This document shows positions 45,231 to 56,363 of a stretch of 64,000 nucleotides of DNA, piece after piece; position 1 is the first letter of the stretch; each line of letters begins with the position of its first letter. A program made the translations under genes and the position numbers. The notes beneath the pieces were generated by a model that worked only from the letters and a program-made list of their open reading frames with translations, was not told where the DNA came from and searched no databases. This stretch comes from Balanoglossus misakiensis (Eukaryota; Hemichordata). The DNA is taken from the NCBI GenBank assembly GCA_040954595.2, contig CM082578.2, positions 2,418,001-2,482,000 of the forward strand, read 5' to 3'.

Positions 45231-46749
45231 ATTAAAGGTACATGAGCTGCAACTGGATAAAAAATTCCACAATAAGATGGGGTCATAGCTTAAAGGTACA
45301 ATTTTATGAGCTGCAACTGGATAAAAAAATTAAAGTTTTAAATAATCTCATATATACTTTTAATTATGTCTATTAAATGATATTTCATGATGATATATCA
45401 AGCTCAACACTTACCGTATATTCTCACAAATAAGCGCCACTTTTTAACCATTTCAAATTTTGGTGGCGCCTAAACAAAGGCAGAAATGAGTCTTTCAAGA
45501 ACTGGTGGCGCTTTTTCATGGGTCGCCCTGTATATATATACTGTACCCTGTTAATTCATATGCAAATGATTTGGGACGTTCCAATGAGTGTTCTCCTAAG
45601 GGGGTGTCCGCAGTGAATGAATGGCTGTTTCAAATTCATATGTAAAGTTTTAACATTTTCTATTCAAATACAGTCAGTTCAATGAATTGTCTAATAAATA
45701 TTCCAGAAATAAAAAGTTGTCAACGAAGTGAATACTACGAGCAGCATTACAGTATGCTGGCTGAACCATCAACAAAATCTACTGACGTATAGTGGTTTAG
45801 TCCAAGTGCGTCTTTGTCATCACATGCTCTCACACATGTAAGGTCAGGCAAGGTTGCCTGAATACTCACGTTGCGTGAATATTCATGAGAAAATTAATAC
45901 CGCAAACATTCACAACTTGAAACTAGTCCTATTATTTCAAAGCCCTGGCCATATGGTCAAACTTGGGTGGTAGTGCCGGTAACGTAAGCGGCTGCCGATC
46001 GATCAACAGGAAAAAGACAAGTGTCTAGACGCCAGGCACCTGTGTCTTTTGCAGTGAATAATTATTTACATAAATTAGGAGGTTGACATGTGCCCGATTT
46101 CATCTTGTAAATAAATAGCACATCAGCCCAAAGCATGCATTGTCTGCTCAGGTCAATTATTATTCACGCAGCAAGCCCCCGTTGATTTTGACAAGATCCC
46201 TAAACCCTGGTAGTACTTGCCATGATTCACGTATGTCCACACACCTCAAAAAAAAAAAAAATCCTGGCGCTTAATTTTAAGTAAAAAGTAGCAAAGTTAG
46301 GTATCACTGGCGCCTAATCATGGGTGGCGCTTAATTGCGAGAATATACGGTATTTATGGCAAAATGGCCAAAAATTTAAGAAAAACGAAAATTCCTGCAA
46401 TTGTTAAAAAAAGTGCAATATTACAATGAAAAAGGAAAATATAATGTCACAGCAGTGTACATATACTTCCATGAGCTCAAGTGGATGAGATCATGTTTTG
46501 TTTATGAAGTTTCACAACCGGAAATGCAACATTTTCATTGTTACTTGCTTTTTCCCACGGTGACGGCCATATTTGCTTGCGGCAAAGCTTTATTATTTAT
46601 CTGGTTAAAACTTGCATATGCACTCATATTTAGGGTTTATAATGCTTGTGTATAGTTCACTGCCTTCATCTGCATGGACTAATGGTAGTGCAGTTTGAAA
46701 CAAAAATTATGATAATTATCCCAAAAGTTGCAGCTTATGTGCCTTTAAT
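45231..46749. mobile_element. Element C, copy C2, hosting element A2
   Basis: The left end ATTAAAGGTACATGAGCTGC and the right end GCAGCTTATGTGCCTTTAAT are inverted relatives of each other. A second left-end-like word recurs at 45,292-45,320 (TTAAAGGTAC, ATGAGCTGCAACTGG). The interior outside 45,414-46,350 matches C1 (11,605-11,908) in reverse, for instance AGATCATGTTTTGTTTATGA and ACGGCCATATTTG. Element A2 is inserted at a TA. The TTAA-like borders suggest a TTAA target, not proven here. The right part is repeated at about 53,921-54,319. Confidence 0.72.
45414..46350. mobile_element. Element A, compact copy A2 (937 bp)
   Basis: TIRs CCGTATATTCTC + ACAAATAAGCGCCAC (left) and the complement of CCGTATATTCTC + GCAATTAAGCGCCAC (right), flanked by TA (45,412-45,413 and 46,351-46,352). 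The uninterrupted target CACT-TA-TTTATG in C1 confirms the TA duplication. It is the inverted, uninterrupted version of 23,347-41,518 and so contains the empty sites for element B (TTTACAA, complement at 46,105-46,111) and for the 644-bp foldback. It has no coding capacity. Confidence 0.88.
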
Positions 46750-47030
46750 CATTCTATCTATTTCAAGTTCATTATTGGTCATTACTGTAGGTTCTGCCCA
46801 TTACAAGTTTTAGAAACACCTGTGTTTTGTTGGCACATGATTCAACATTACACACAACATGCGTCCCTTTTGTGTAGTAGACAATATTATTGTTTTGGGA
46901 TGATTTACAACTATATGCACAAATTCAGTGTGTAAGGTTGGCTGATCCAGAGTTTAAACTCAAAATGGTTCAATTATACCAACAAAGAACCAGGATGTAA
47001 AGGTCACACAGGGGTCAAGATTCACCATAC

Positions 47031-47149
47031 CTTTCCACCACGTTTTCAACACTCTGGCTTTTCGGCTGAAAGCGGCCAGTGCCTCATCCATTTGTTCGAA
47101 TTGTTGGTGGTACTCGTTCTTGTTTTTTTCATGCTGCAGATTATCCCAG
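47031..47149 (-). CDS. Exon of an unidentified gene, helical segment (copy 1)
   Basis: Minus strand: acceptor TTTCTTTCAG, a 119-nt exon, donor AAAG|GTATGG. It encodes WDNLQHEKNKNEYHQQFEQM then DEALAAFSRKARVLKTWWK, with a split first codon. The 2-nt phase left by the exon at 48,784-48,860 fits exactly, giving QQET-S-WDNL. The charged, heptad-like content suggests an amphipathic helix or coiled coil. The family is not recognised. Confidence 0.6.
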
Positions 47150-47339
47150 CTGAAAGAAACCCAAGACATTACAACATTAGAGATACTGTAAAACATGTTA
47201 TTTTCGCGAGTTGAAATTTTTCGTGACACCGAAAGAGGCCACTGTTACGCGAGAGTTAATTTTCGCGTTCTCATGCACATTGTTCTTTCACAATTATATT
47301 TCGCGTATTTTTTGCTCTCCCGTATTTCGCTTAAATTTA

Positions 47340-47445
47340 TTACTCGCAAAAATGACCTGTTCTCACACTCCTGGCACGCTGGGAGTGTAAGAACAAAGTG
47401 TGAGAACAAATTGTTCTCACACTCTCACTGAATCGAAAGCTGTAT
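47340..47445. repeat. Short inverted-repeat cluster (TTCTCACACTC)
   Basis: GTTCTCACACTC and its complement GTGTGAGAAC alternate three times in about 90 bp, so several hairpins can form. The sequence is conserved in the copy at 54,929-55,002. Confidence 0.65.
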
Positions 47446-47625
47446 ATGACGCGAGCGCTGATTGGTTGACAAAGCGTTATTTTGCTAGGCGCGCTAAAAG
47501 TTATCCAATGACGCGATGTGTATTACAGGAACAGAGACTACAACGTGCCCCCGGACGACAGTTCCAGCGTCATTTATTCAATGTTTTTAACGAATTTGGC
47601 TAATTTGTGACCGTGTGAGAAAAAT

Positions 47626-47768
47626 AATCTCACACACCAAGGACCTGGGATCATATTTCTCACACTCGTCGGGATATTCTGTCCCACATGAGCCGCAGGC
47701 GAGTGTAGGACAGAAAATCCCCAACTCGTGTGAGAAATACGATCCCAGGTCCTTGGGAGTGTGAGATT
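47626..47768. mobile_element. 143-bp foldback MITE (copy 1)
   Basis: AATCTCACACACCAAGGACC and GGTCCTTGGGAGTGTGAGATT are its inverted ends. The arms match along most of their length to a small loop near ACATGAGCCGCAGGC. The same foldback lies at 55,196-55,338 in the duplicated copy. No coding capacity. Confidence 0.7.
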
Positions 47769-48783
47769 CTATTGTTCCACAGTAGTTGATAGTATGCACA
47801 AGACTCATGGGCTCAAACTGACTCATATTTCAGCAATTTACAGGTTATTTTCAGTGATTTCCAAAATTGTTAGACACGTATGTGCACCCTCTTCAAGAAA
47901 CTGCCACATTCTTGGTATATACGGTACACACAAAAATGAAAGCTAAGACATTATTGAAAAAGACGCAATTTAAAAGATGGTGGTTTGATCCAAATATGTT
48001 GTTTTCAAAAGTCTGGCCAATATACAAACAAACGGGTGGCCCCTGATGAGAAAATGCAATGGACCATATTGGCCCCTACATGCCAACAACAATTCAAATT
48101 CTGGGTCAGCACTACTGTAATATTTGCAGACACCTTTTCAATTTTGGTGGACCCAATTTTCATTTGTATGGACCCAATTTATACAAAATTTGGCTGAGGC
48201 GTTTTGCAGCCAGACCACGTTATTTTTTTTTTTCACTTGGGTGCAATTTGACAACCTCATCCGTATTTTCCTGGGTGATGCAACTCTGTCCACAACTCAG
48301 AGCATTTTCACTGCTTTAATTCCTTTTTTTTTTACAATTAGTGACTGTTGACAAAATTACTACCACATAATTAGACCGTTTGATTTTGGTTGGCACAAAA
48401 ACTCTAAGACCATGTTCCTTTTGGGTGTACATTATTTTTGAACTGCTTGAGGCTGGGCCGACCAGTCATGCAGTACATGATGACTACAATACTGTCATGA
48501 GATACCACATGTACAATGTGCAAATCTTATGAGTGTGCTCTGATTGAAATGAAAATTGTGTCCTGCAAATTATAATGGGCCATCGGAAGCAGAAAGAGGT
48601 CTGCGATACTTATGACCATAAGACCCTTCTCTGCTTGGGATGGCCCAAATGTGACTGCAATATTAGAGTACATACCACATAATCAGACCGCTGAATTTTT
48701 GTTGGCAGAAAGGTGCCACTGTAGTATATCATGTACCGGTATATTCAACTTTACAAATATATCCAAGTGTACGCTACACCTAC

Positions 48784-48860
48784 CTTGTCTCCTGCTGGAG
48801 TGTTTCAAACGTTTGCGCCAATTTCGTGAAATCCATCAACATGGCCTCATTCTGTTCAAT
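48784..48860 (-). CDS. Exon of the unidentified gene, helical segment (copy 1)
   Basis: Minus strand: acceptor ...AATTAG, 77-nt exon, donor ACAAG|GTAGGTG. It encodes IEQNEAMLMDFTKLAQTFET then LQQET and leaves two bases that complete Ser with the first base of the exon at 47,149. The sequence is helical and coiled-coil-like. In the duplicated copy (57,073-57,149) the residue after NE is Asp in place of Ala; the frame and splice sites are kept. Confidence 0.55.
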
Positions 48861-48978
48861 CTAATTGGATTTTTAATCGTGCTTGTTGCTTAAGATGAAA
48901 CATTTTACGGCTGCAGAAGATCTCTGTTACTTCTTCTATCGTGAACTTATCTTTGGCGTGTTGACTCTTGTGCAGAAC
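48856..48978 (-). CDS. Alternative terminal exon of the unidentified gene (copy 1)
   Basis: Minus strand: a strong acceptor TTTTTTTTCCTCAG precedes an open stretch reading VLHKSQHAKDKFTIEEVTEI then FCSRKMFHLKQQARLKIQLD to a TGA at 48,856-48,858. It begins in phase 0, as does the end of the membrane-spanning exon at 51,065-51,133. It could therefore be a 40-residue cytoplasmic tail, used as an alternative to the overlapping exon 48,784-48,860. The duplicated copy at 57,145-57,267 keeps it. Confidence 0.45.
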   Translation of the reverse strand, partial: VLHKSQHAKDKFTIEEVTEIFCSRKMFHLKQQARLKIQLD

Positions 48979-49181
48979 CTGAGGAAAAAAAACAAAAATA
49001 GTGTACAATATTGCCTGTAGAAGAGGTGTTTCCAGTAGTCTCGTTCCTGGCTGTGTCAGCTAAAAGGAAAGGGTCAGGTATGGGCTGCCGTCTTGCACAA
49101 ATTTCTGTCCAGCCATGCCCAAGATGACTGCTTCCAACGTTTGCACACAGGTACTGTCAAAGTCAGGTGCACCACACAAGA

Positions 49182-49325
49182 TCCATCCATCCATCCCATC
49201 CATCCATCCATACATACATACATACACGCATACATACATCCATCCATCCATCCATACATACATACATACATACATACATACACGCAGTACGCACGCACGC
49301 ACACGCACATACAAACATACATACC
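49182..49325. repeat. (CATC)n and (CATA)n microsatellites
   Basis: CATCCATC and CATACATA runs with short CACGCA interruptions. Apparent open frames of about 80-100 codons on both strands are products of the 4-bp repeat. The equivalent array in the duplicated copy (57,471-57,623) differs in length. Confidence 0.95.
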
Positions 49326-49840
49326 AGGGCTTGCGTTTGATATTTAATTTTTTACATACAGTGCACGCAAAGAGCCAAAAAAATTTGCGTGAAATTGTAT
49401 TTGAATTACGTGCAACAAAATAGCGATAGACAAAGCAGGCTTTCAGATAATGAGTTCTCCCTTCATGTCTAGACGGTCCAACACAAAAAAAATCTTTAAG
49501 GAAAATGACCGGGAAGCCCCACTTACTTTTTTATATCTAATGGTTTCTGCATGCATAAATTATAGGGCGGACACGTGCCAAGTTTGTGGCCTGGGTTACT
49601 GCACGTACATCACTGTGCGTCCTGCTACAGCATACAAGCGCGCGTACGCGTATATGTGTACAGGGCGCCCAACCGACCAACCTTGAAAAGGCACCCCGTA
49701 TAGCCCATTAGCCTCACCAGATGTTATCATTAATGGATTTTTTTTGCGTGCATGTCACGCAACTGTGACAAAATATTTGTGCGCACACATTGTAGTTTTG
49801 CGTGAAAACGCAAGAAATAGACGAGAACGCGAGCCCTGCA

Positions 49841-49910
49841 TACATACATACATACATACATATGCATGCATCATGCATGCATACATACATACACACACAC
49901 ATACATACTC
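49841..49910. repeat. (CATA)n microsatellite with ATGCATGCAT palindromes
   Basis: CATA repeats interrupted by TATGCATGCATCATGCATGC. The array is longer in the duplicated copy (59,227-59,330). Confidence 0.9.
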
Positions 49911-51064
49911 ACTCCATCAGTTCAACTCCTTCATTAATTCAACCACCCACTATTCTTTGGAAAATTAATTATTTTATAACCTTCAATTGTTTGACCACTG
50001 ATTAAATGCATGATATTGATATTGTATATTTTTCAAGAAGATATCTGTAACTTCTACCTTTCAAGGTATTAAGAACTCACTGATTTTATTCTGTGTGACT
50101 TTTAACAGTTCAATTCTATCATAAATATCACCAAAACTACATGCTTATAATGCATGCAATTCATGTCATGCAAACATGCCCCCTGAAAAATTATTCAAGC
50201 ACTTTGAGCGGCCATTTTTGTTTTATGTTATTTTTATTCTATTAGTTTGCCTTTTCACTAGGTAGAGGGCCATATTGGCAAAGTAGGGGGCCAATTATGC
50301 GGGGCCGGGGACATGTTGACCTTTGACCCCCAATCATATTGACCTTTGACCCCCCCCCCCTCGGCAAATTACTGATGGAAATTACTGTTCTGCTGCTGAA
50401 AAAACACAAAAAACGCCTGCCTTTTTTGCTTCTTTTTGACATCACTAATTGCCCTGAACATCGATCTCACGGGTGTCTGCCGCGGCCGTGTGTACAAGTA
50501 TTCTGCAGACGCGCGGATACATGGCATGACCTCTAACAAAAGTTGCTACATCTTTTGTCAAGTTTTAGATATTTTGTTGCGACCGGAACGCTGAGCTGCG
50601 TTAGTTGTTGCAATTTGTGCGTTACTACGTCAATGATACTATTTATAGGACGCCTGTCTAAAGATAACTGGTGCGCTGAGTGAAATGGGCAACGCGTACT
50701 CTTTCACGATCCGGTGAAATGCGATCGTGACTCGCGGTTTTCCAGGAGTTTCCAGGAGGGGTTTCAAATTCCAGGAGTTTCCAGGAGCGTACGACCCTTA
50801 TTTATGAGCGTGAAAGAGTATAAATATAAAAATAACCCTAATGGGTTAAGGAAATGTAGACGGCCAGTTCAGTGCAAGTACCCGGCCAATTGGCCGGTGG
50901 CCGGCGCTTAGCGAAAACCGTCATATATATTTTTTTCTGGTCGAACTGAAGGAGTGATTACGGTAAATTCATACATACACACACATACATAGTACATACA
51001 CACACAAATACATACATATATACATACATAAATTGCCATAACAGTTTAATGTGCTCATACTTAC
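49911..51064. other. Sequence kept only in copy 1; partial foldback relative
   Basis: This stretch, together with the next exon, is missing from the duplicated copy. At 50,505-50,700 it contains words related to the arms of the 10-kb foldback (ATAGGACGCCTGTCTAAAG). At 50,743-50,790 CCAGGAGTTTCCAGGAG is repeated. A C-run at 50,350-50,359 and CATA/CACA microsatellite at 50,970-51,030 complete it. No gene beyond the exon at 51,065. Confidence 0.55.
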
Positions 51065-51133
51065 GAAAACACAACACACCACTGCTAAAACAGCAACTGT
51101 GATCAGAAGCCATTGCCAGTTAACCTCATAGAG
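51065..51133 (-). CDS. Membrane-spanning exon of the unidentified gene
   Basis: Minus strand: acceptor TTCTCTTTCCAG, 69-nt exon, donor TTTC|GTAAGTATG. It encodes LYEVNWQWLLITVAVLAVVC and then CVF, a hydrophobic run long enough to cross a membrane once. The exon is phase 0 at both ends, as is the preceding exon (51,508-51,546). This points to a single-pass membrane protein. The duplicated copy of the locus lacks this exon. Confidence 0.6.
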
Positions 51134-51507
51134 CTGGAAAGAGAAAATATAACTGATAAGTGATAATGCACCTCTATACCAAATGCAGATCTTACACATA
51201 TTGAAATTTTGCATAATATTGTAGCACTTTAAAGTGAAGGGGTCAGCACGCTGCGTTTGTTTGTTGATAGACATTAGAATTCACCTTCAAATCCCTGAAA
51301 TTAAATAATTCCTAGAATGAACGAAGCAGCCAACCGTAGCATAGACTGGGCATGGCAGCAACTGAAGATCCTGGTTGTGGTGACTACAGTGAGGTTTGTG
51401 CTGGTATATGAAGGGATATATTCTCATCAAGGGGGACACCCACCCGATGACCGCTTCCCTTTAAACATTGTATGAAAGCACACGTCAGAACAACCAAAGC
51501 TACTTAC

Positions 51508-51546
51508 ATTGGGCTTTTCTGGGGGTTCATCTGGAGGATCTCTTGC
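51508..51546 (-). CDS. Proline-rich exon before the membrane span
   Basis: Minus strand: acceptor ...AACTAG, 39-nt exon, donor CCAAT|GTAAGTAG. It encodes ARDPPDEPPEKPN and joins in phase 0 to the membrane-spanning exon, so it is a likely juxtamembrane stalk. It overlaps by four bases the end of the segment that was copied to 59.67 kb; the copy breaks inside the donor region. Confidence 0.5.
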
Positions 51547-52802
51547 CTAGTTCAAATTATACAAAAAAATAGAATTAGCAAATCCTTGAAACTGAAATGT
51601 TGAAAACTGTCAATGTCATGCCATTTCGGTCAATGACACATTTACTGAGTATAGAATGATGGATCAAGGTACATTATAAAACCCAAGATAAGCACATTTT
51701 TAAAGGACCACAAATAGTTGATCCAAGTTACAAATGGACTTCAAATTATTACTTTAAAATTGTTGATCAAAGTCAGAGTAAATGAAGTCCAATAACTCGT
51801 ACCATAATACTTGTCTTATTGGTTTCAGGGCAATTATATATTATTTACTCGAAAATTATAATTATGCAAATTTTCCGACAAAAATACCAATATTTCCTTT
51901 ATGTTGCCTTTACTGTTGATGCTCGTGAGCCTATACAGGTTGTTCAAATTTAAAAACATTGTCATAGCCAACCACTAGAGGGCGCTGTTATGTATTTGAA
52001 TGCCCATGAATGTGCAACTCGATCGTGCAGTACACCCATGTCACAGAAAGCCTTCTCAGGCACTCATAAAATTCATACTAGTATTAGCTACATCCCCATT
52101 TCTCAGAATGTAGCACAAATTCGTTTGTTTCCATCATTGCAGAATCAGATTGAACAATGCTTAAAAACTTGGACAGAAAACATTCAGTAAGACAACAAAT
52201 GATTTGTTACATTAAGTCTGTACAATATGGCTACAGTTATATTCATGATTGCCATGGCATAAAGGTTAGAACTATCATGATCAGTGGTTCCGTTAATGCA
52301 AAATCCTGCGCATTTCAAAATGTCTGACAATAATTACACAAAGATAATGAAGGATGTATACACCGCAAGTGCAAATTTGCAAATTGTATTCAGCGAGGCT
52401 TACAAGATACGAATAATGCAGAAATGCACAGAAATGTTACAATTTTCACTCAGGCAACATGACATTCATAGATCAAACTTTGTAATAATGTACCGGTACG
52501 GTGGTGTTCTATTCAGGCTTTCAAATGCCTACCCACTTGAGGCAAGATTGTTATATTTATGCAAAGTAAATTCTGAATGCATATTTAAGTATGCAAAGGA
52601 AAAATAATCGAACAGAACCTCTGTATCATGTGATTGAACTTGTATGAACATGCAGGATGACACTCGCTTATTCATATAGTAGCTTTAAAAGCACATAGTT
52701 CTTGCGCCATGTGTGAACAAAATGTGTTTGGCTATTTCTGGGTTACAGATATGAAAAGAGAATTCAGTTTCAGGTGATCTACAATTGTTGTGAATCACTT
52801 AC
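51547..52802. other. Intron or intergenic sequence
   Basis: Between candidate exons of the minus-strand gene. No other coding signal is supported; a plus-strand frame at 52,284-52,607 has no recognisable motif. Confidence 0.45.
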
Positions 52803-52841
52803 CATGCATCGCAACAAGTCCAATCTTCCCTCTCTCGCTGC
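52803..52841 (-). CDS. Short candidate exon of the unidentified gene
   Basis: Minus strand: with acceptor GGTGTAG the exon is 39 nt and phase 0, encoding AAREGRLDLLRCM before donor CATG|GTAAGTG. It would join the next exon as RCM-ARDPP. The donor is strong; the acceptor choice is made to keep phase, so the upstream border is uncertain. Confidence 0.4.
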
Positions 52842-53572
52842 CTACACCTAACTCTCTGTGAATGAAATGGGAAGAATTATTCATTATGGATTATAAAAGA
52901 CGCTTTCAGGAATTGCAGCATGGTGGCAATTATCAAAGTCCTAAATGCTTAAAGTTTATATTTTGAAACAATGACATGGAGGAACAGGGTGGTGCACAGT
53001 ACAAAATCATTATGTTATATATCCCTAACAGTGCCAAGTCAGGATGAACTGGTTTGATTTCCAGGGTGCCTAGAATCCAGGCTCCCAGGTCTGTTAGACT
53101 GCCAGGTGTGTGTTTATCAGTACGGCCTATACAAGACCCTCAGACCAATACAGTGCAAACCAGTGCGATTTGGTACATTTTACAGGGGGCTCAGACTGCC
53201 AAGTGTGTCTAAGTACGTATGAGAGCCATGTCAAGACAGTCAAAATATGTTATATACTAGGTCACATGATATTATGGCCATTAAAAGAATCAATTTTTCA
53301 GCCCATTTTACTTTAGAAAAATGCTGGCTGATTGCTGGTTGCCATGTGTGTATCAATTGAGAAGACATTGCAGTATTGTTCAAGAGAGTGTTGGCAGTCT
53401 ATGGTGTGACAATCCATGACAAAATTACAACTCCTCATTTTGCTATTCTTATTTCTATTCAACATTCCATTTCTTAGTTCAAAATTTGATTTCACAATTC
53501 AACATTCCATTTTTCAGTACAACAATTCGATTTAACAACTTTGCCTTACAGATAGTCAGATTGAATCTGGCG
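52842..53572. other. Intron or intergenic sequence
   Basis: No gene seen. TTCAACATTCCATTT is repeated at 53,458-53,472 and 53,497-53,511 with related ACAATTCGATTT words, a minor degenerate repeat. Confidence 0.45.
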
Positions 53573-53661
53573 TCTGCGTATTCACGCATGTAGAATTTCT
53601 TCATTCAGAATTGGAATTTTACATTGTCAGCATAATTGGGATTTTGCATAGTCAGCGACAT
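53573..53661. repeat. Left half of a split inverted repeat and 43-bp target duplication
   Basis: GTCTGCGTATTCACGCATGT (from about 53,573) pairs with the inverted ACATGCGTGAATACGCAGAC at about 59,737-59,756. The next part, from TTACATTGTCAGCATAATTG to GTCAGCGACAT (53,619-53,661), recurs directly at 59,667-59,709 with one difference (GTCAG against GTTAG). The two halves flank the 6-kb duplicated copy, so a hairpin-forming site of about 180 bp was split by its arrival. Confidence 0.8.
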
Positions 53662-54600
53662 GTGCCCGATTTCATCTTGTAAATAAATAGCACATCAGCC
53701 CAAAGCATGCATTGTCTGCTCAGGTCAATTATTATTCACGCAGCAAGCCCCCGTTGATTTTGACAAGATCCCTAAACCCTGGTAGTACTTGCCATGATTC
53801 ACGTACGTCCACACACCTCAAAAAAAAAAATTCCTGGCGCTTAATTTTAAGTAAAAAGTAGCAAAGTCAGGTATCACTGGTGCCTAATCATGGGTGGCGC
53901 TTAATTGCGAGAATATACGGTATTTATGGCAAAATGGCCAAAAATTAAAGAAAAACGAAAATTCCTGCAATTGTTAAAAAAAGTGCAATATTACAATGAA
54001 AAAGGAAAATATAATGTCACAGCAGTGTACATATACTTCCATGAGCTCAAGTGGATGAGATCATGTTTTGTTTATGAAGTTTCACAACCGGAAATGCAAC
54101 ATTTTCATTGTTACTTGCTTTTACCCACGGTGACGGCCATATTTGCTTGCGGCAAAGCTTTATTATTTATCTGGTTAAAACTTGCATATGCACTCATATT
54201 TAGGGTTTATAATGCTTGTGTATAGTTCACTGCCTTCATCTGCATGGACTAATGGTAGTGCAGTTTGAAACAAAAATTATGATAATTATCCCAAAAGTTG
54301 CAGCTTATGTGCCTTTAATCATTCTATCTATTTCAAGTTCATTATTGGTCATTACTGTAGGTTCTGCCCATTACAAGTTTTAGAAACACCTGTGTTTTGT
54401 TGGCACATGATTCAACATTACACACAACATGCGTCCCTTTTGTGTAGTAGACAATATTATTGTTTTGGGATGATTTACAACTATATGCACAGATTCAGTG
54501 TGTAAGGTTGGCTGATCCAGAGTTTAAACTCAAAATGGTTCAATTATACCAACAAAAAACCAGGATGTAAAGGTCACACAGGGGTCAAGATTCACCATAC

Positions 54601-54719
54601 CTTTCCACCACGTTTTCAACACTCTGGCTTTTCGGCTGAAAGCGGCCAGTGCCTCATCCATTTGTTCGAATTGTTGGTGGTACTCGTTCTTGTTTTTTTC
54701 ATGCTGCAGATTATCCCAG
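54601..54719 (-). CDS. Duplicated helical exon (WDNL exon, copy 2)
   Basis: Copy of 47,031-47,149. The coding sequence and both splice sites (TTTCTTTCAG and AAAG|GTATGG) are unchanged as far as I can see. Because this copy lies upstream of the membrane-spanning exon on the minus strand, its use would place the helix before the membrane span. Whether it is used is unknown. Confidence 0.5.
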
Positions 54720-55195
54720 CTGAAAGAAACCCAAGACATTACAACATTAGAGATACTGTAAAACATGTTATTTTCGCGAGTTGAAATTTTTCGTGACATC
54801 GAAAGAGGCCACTGTTACGCGAGAGTTAATTTTCGCGTTCTCATGCACATTGTTCTTTCACAATTATATTTCGCGTATTTTTTGCTCTCCCGTATTTCGC
54901 TTAAATTTATTACTCGCGAAAATGACCTGTTCTCACACTCCTGGCACGCTGGGAGTGTAAGAACAAAGTGTGAGAACAAATTGTTCTCACACTCTCACTG
55001 AATCGAAAGCTGTATATGACGCGAGCGCTGATTGGTTGACAAAGCGTTATTTTGCTACGCGCGCTAAAAGTTATCCAATGGCGCGATGTGTATTACAGGA
55101 ACAGAGACTACAACGTGCCCCCGGACGACAGTTCCAGCGTCATTTATTCAATGTTTTTAACGAATTTGGCTAATTTGTGACCGTGTGAGAAAAAT

Positions 55196-55338
55196 AATCT
55201 CACACACCAAGGACCTGGGATCATATTTCTCACACTCGTCGGGATATTCTGTCCCACATGAGCCGCAGGCGAGTGTGGGACAGAAAATCCCCAACTCGTG
55301 TGAGAAATACGATCTCAGGTCCTTGGGAGTGTGAGATT
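55196..55338. mobile_element. 143-bp foldback MITE (copy 2)
   Basis: Duplicated copy of 47,626-47,768 with a few base changes (for example GATCTCAGG for GATCCCAGG). Confidence 0.7.
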
Positions 55339-55683
55339 CTATTGTTCCACAGCAGTTGATAGTATGCACAAGACTCATGGGCTCAAACTGACTCATATTT
55401 CAGCAATTTACGGGTTATTTTCAGTGATTTCCAAAATTGTTAGACACGTATGTGTACCCTCTTCAAGAAACTGCCACATTCTTGGTATATACACACAAAA
55501 ATGAAAGCTAAGACATTATTGAAAAAGACGCAATTTAAAAGACACAACTCTTCAATGCTGTTCATTTACTTCTTTCACCACATTAGTGGTTTGATCCAAA
55601 TATGTTATTTTCAAAAGTCTGGCCAATATACATACAAACGGGTGTCCCCTGATGAGAAAATGCAATGGACCATATTGGCCCCT

Positions 55684-56363
55684 CAGGGCTCGAAATTAAC
55701 TTTTTTCACTGGTAGCCCCGTGACAAGGTCTGGTAGCCCGCACACCTTTTCAATGAAGAGTGATATTTTTTTTCTGTGAAGGATATTTTTTTCATCAATC
55801 TCATAAGAAAAAAATAAAAATATTTTTTTTTCATGATTGACTTGTGCTCATGAATTTTTTTTCTAGTACCTGGCTGGCTGCATGCAGATCATACCCTGTA
55901 TAAGAATAGCATGTACATGTCCAGACAAGGGCGACACCCAAAAGTTTGATGACCTATTAATACGCAGAGGTTATATGCAAATATTTACATTCGCCATGAC
56001 AACAACCACAGTGATCAGCAGGGGAGGAGACATAACAAGACTAAAAATAGACTACAAATTTCCCATGCCTAAGTCAGTTCAGATATTGATACTTTTATTG
56101 AAAGTTTGTATCAAACATTCTCCTGCATGCACTGTGGATTTTAATTTGCATAACAATGTCACAGTCATGCTGTACAGTGCTGGTTTGATCGGGCCGTGTA
56201 CGTACGCGTGTGAGCGTTGATCAGGTCAAAGCGATCAACATCGCGTCGATCGCACACGCAAAGTTTTGGTAGTCCGCGGGGGCTACCATTACGCAGATTT
56301 TGGTAGCCCCAGGGAAAAGTTGGTAGTCTGTGGACGCGGGACTACCGCTAATTTCGAGCCCTG
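55684..56363. mobile_element. hAT-like MITE, 680 bp, in copy 2 only
   Basis: Ends CAGGGCTCGAAATTAAC and TAATTTCGAGCCCTG are inverted; CAGGG starts are typical of hAT elements. They are flanked by CCCCT (55,679-55,683 and 56,364-56,368). Copy 1 has the empty site TTGGCCCCTACATGCC at 48,070-48,085, so the insertion is verified with a 5-bp duplication. Subterminal words TGGTAGCCC and TGGTAGTCC recur at both ends and may be transposase binding sites. The interior has no transposase. Confidence 0.87.

Larger units (their letters stand above)
46085..51511. repeat. Donor segment of a dispersed duplication (copy 1)
   Basis: This 5.4-kb segment was copied to 53,657-59,674 in the same orientation. Correspondence is 46,085 to 53,657, then offset about 7,570 through 47.6 kb, 8,289 at 48.6-49.1 kb, and 51,167-51,511 to 59,330-59,674. 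It contains the right part of A2 and C2, gene exons, a foldback and microsatellites. It lacks the two transposons present in the other copy, and keeps 1.3 kb (about 49,900-51,166) that the other copy lacks. Confidence 0.9.

Noticed and set aside
49060-49423. Frames of 80-120 codons made of YIHTYIHT or MYVCMYVC
   Set aside because: These are translations of CATA/CATC microsatellites, seen on both strands and in both copies of the duplication.
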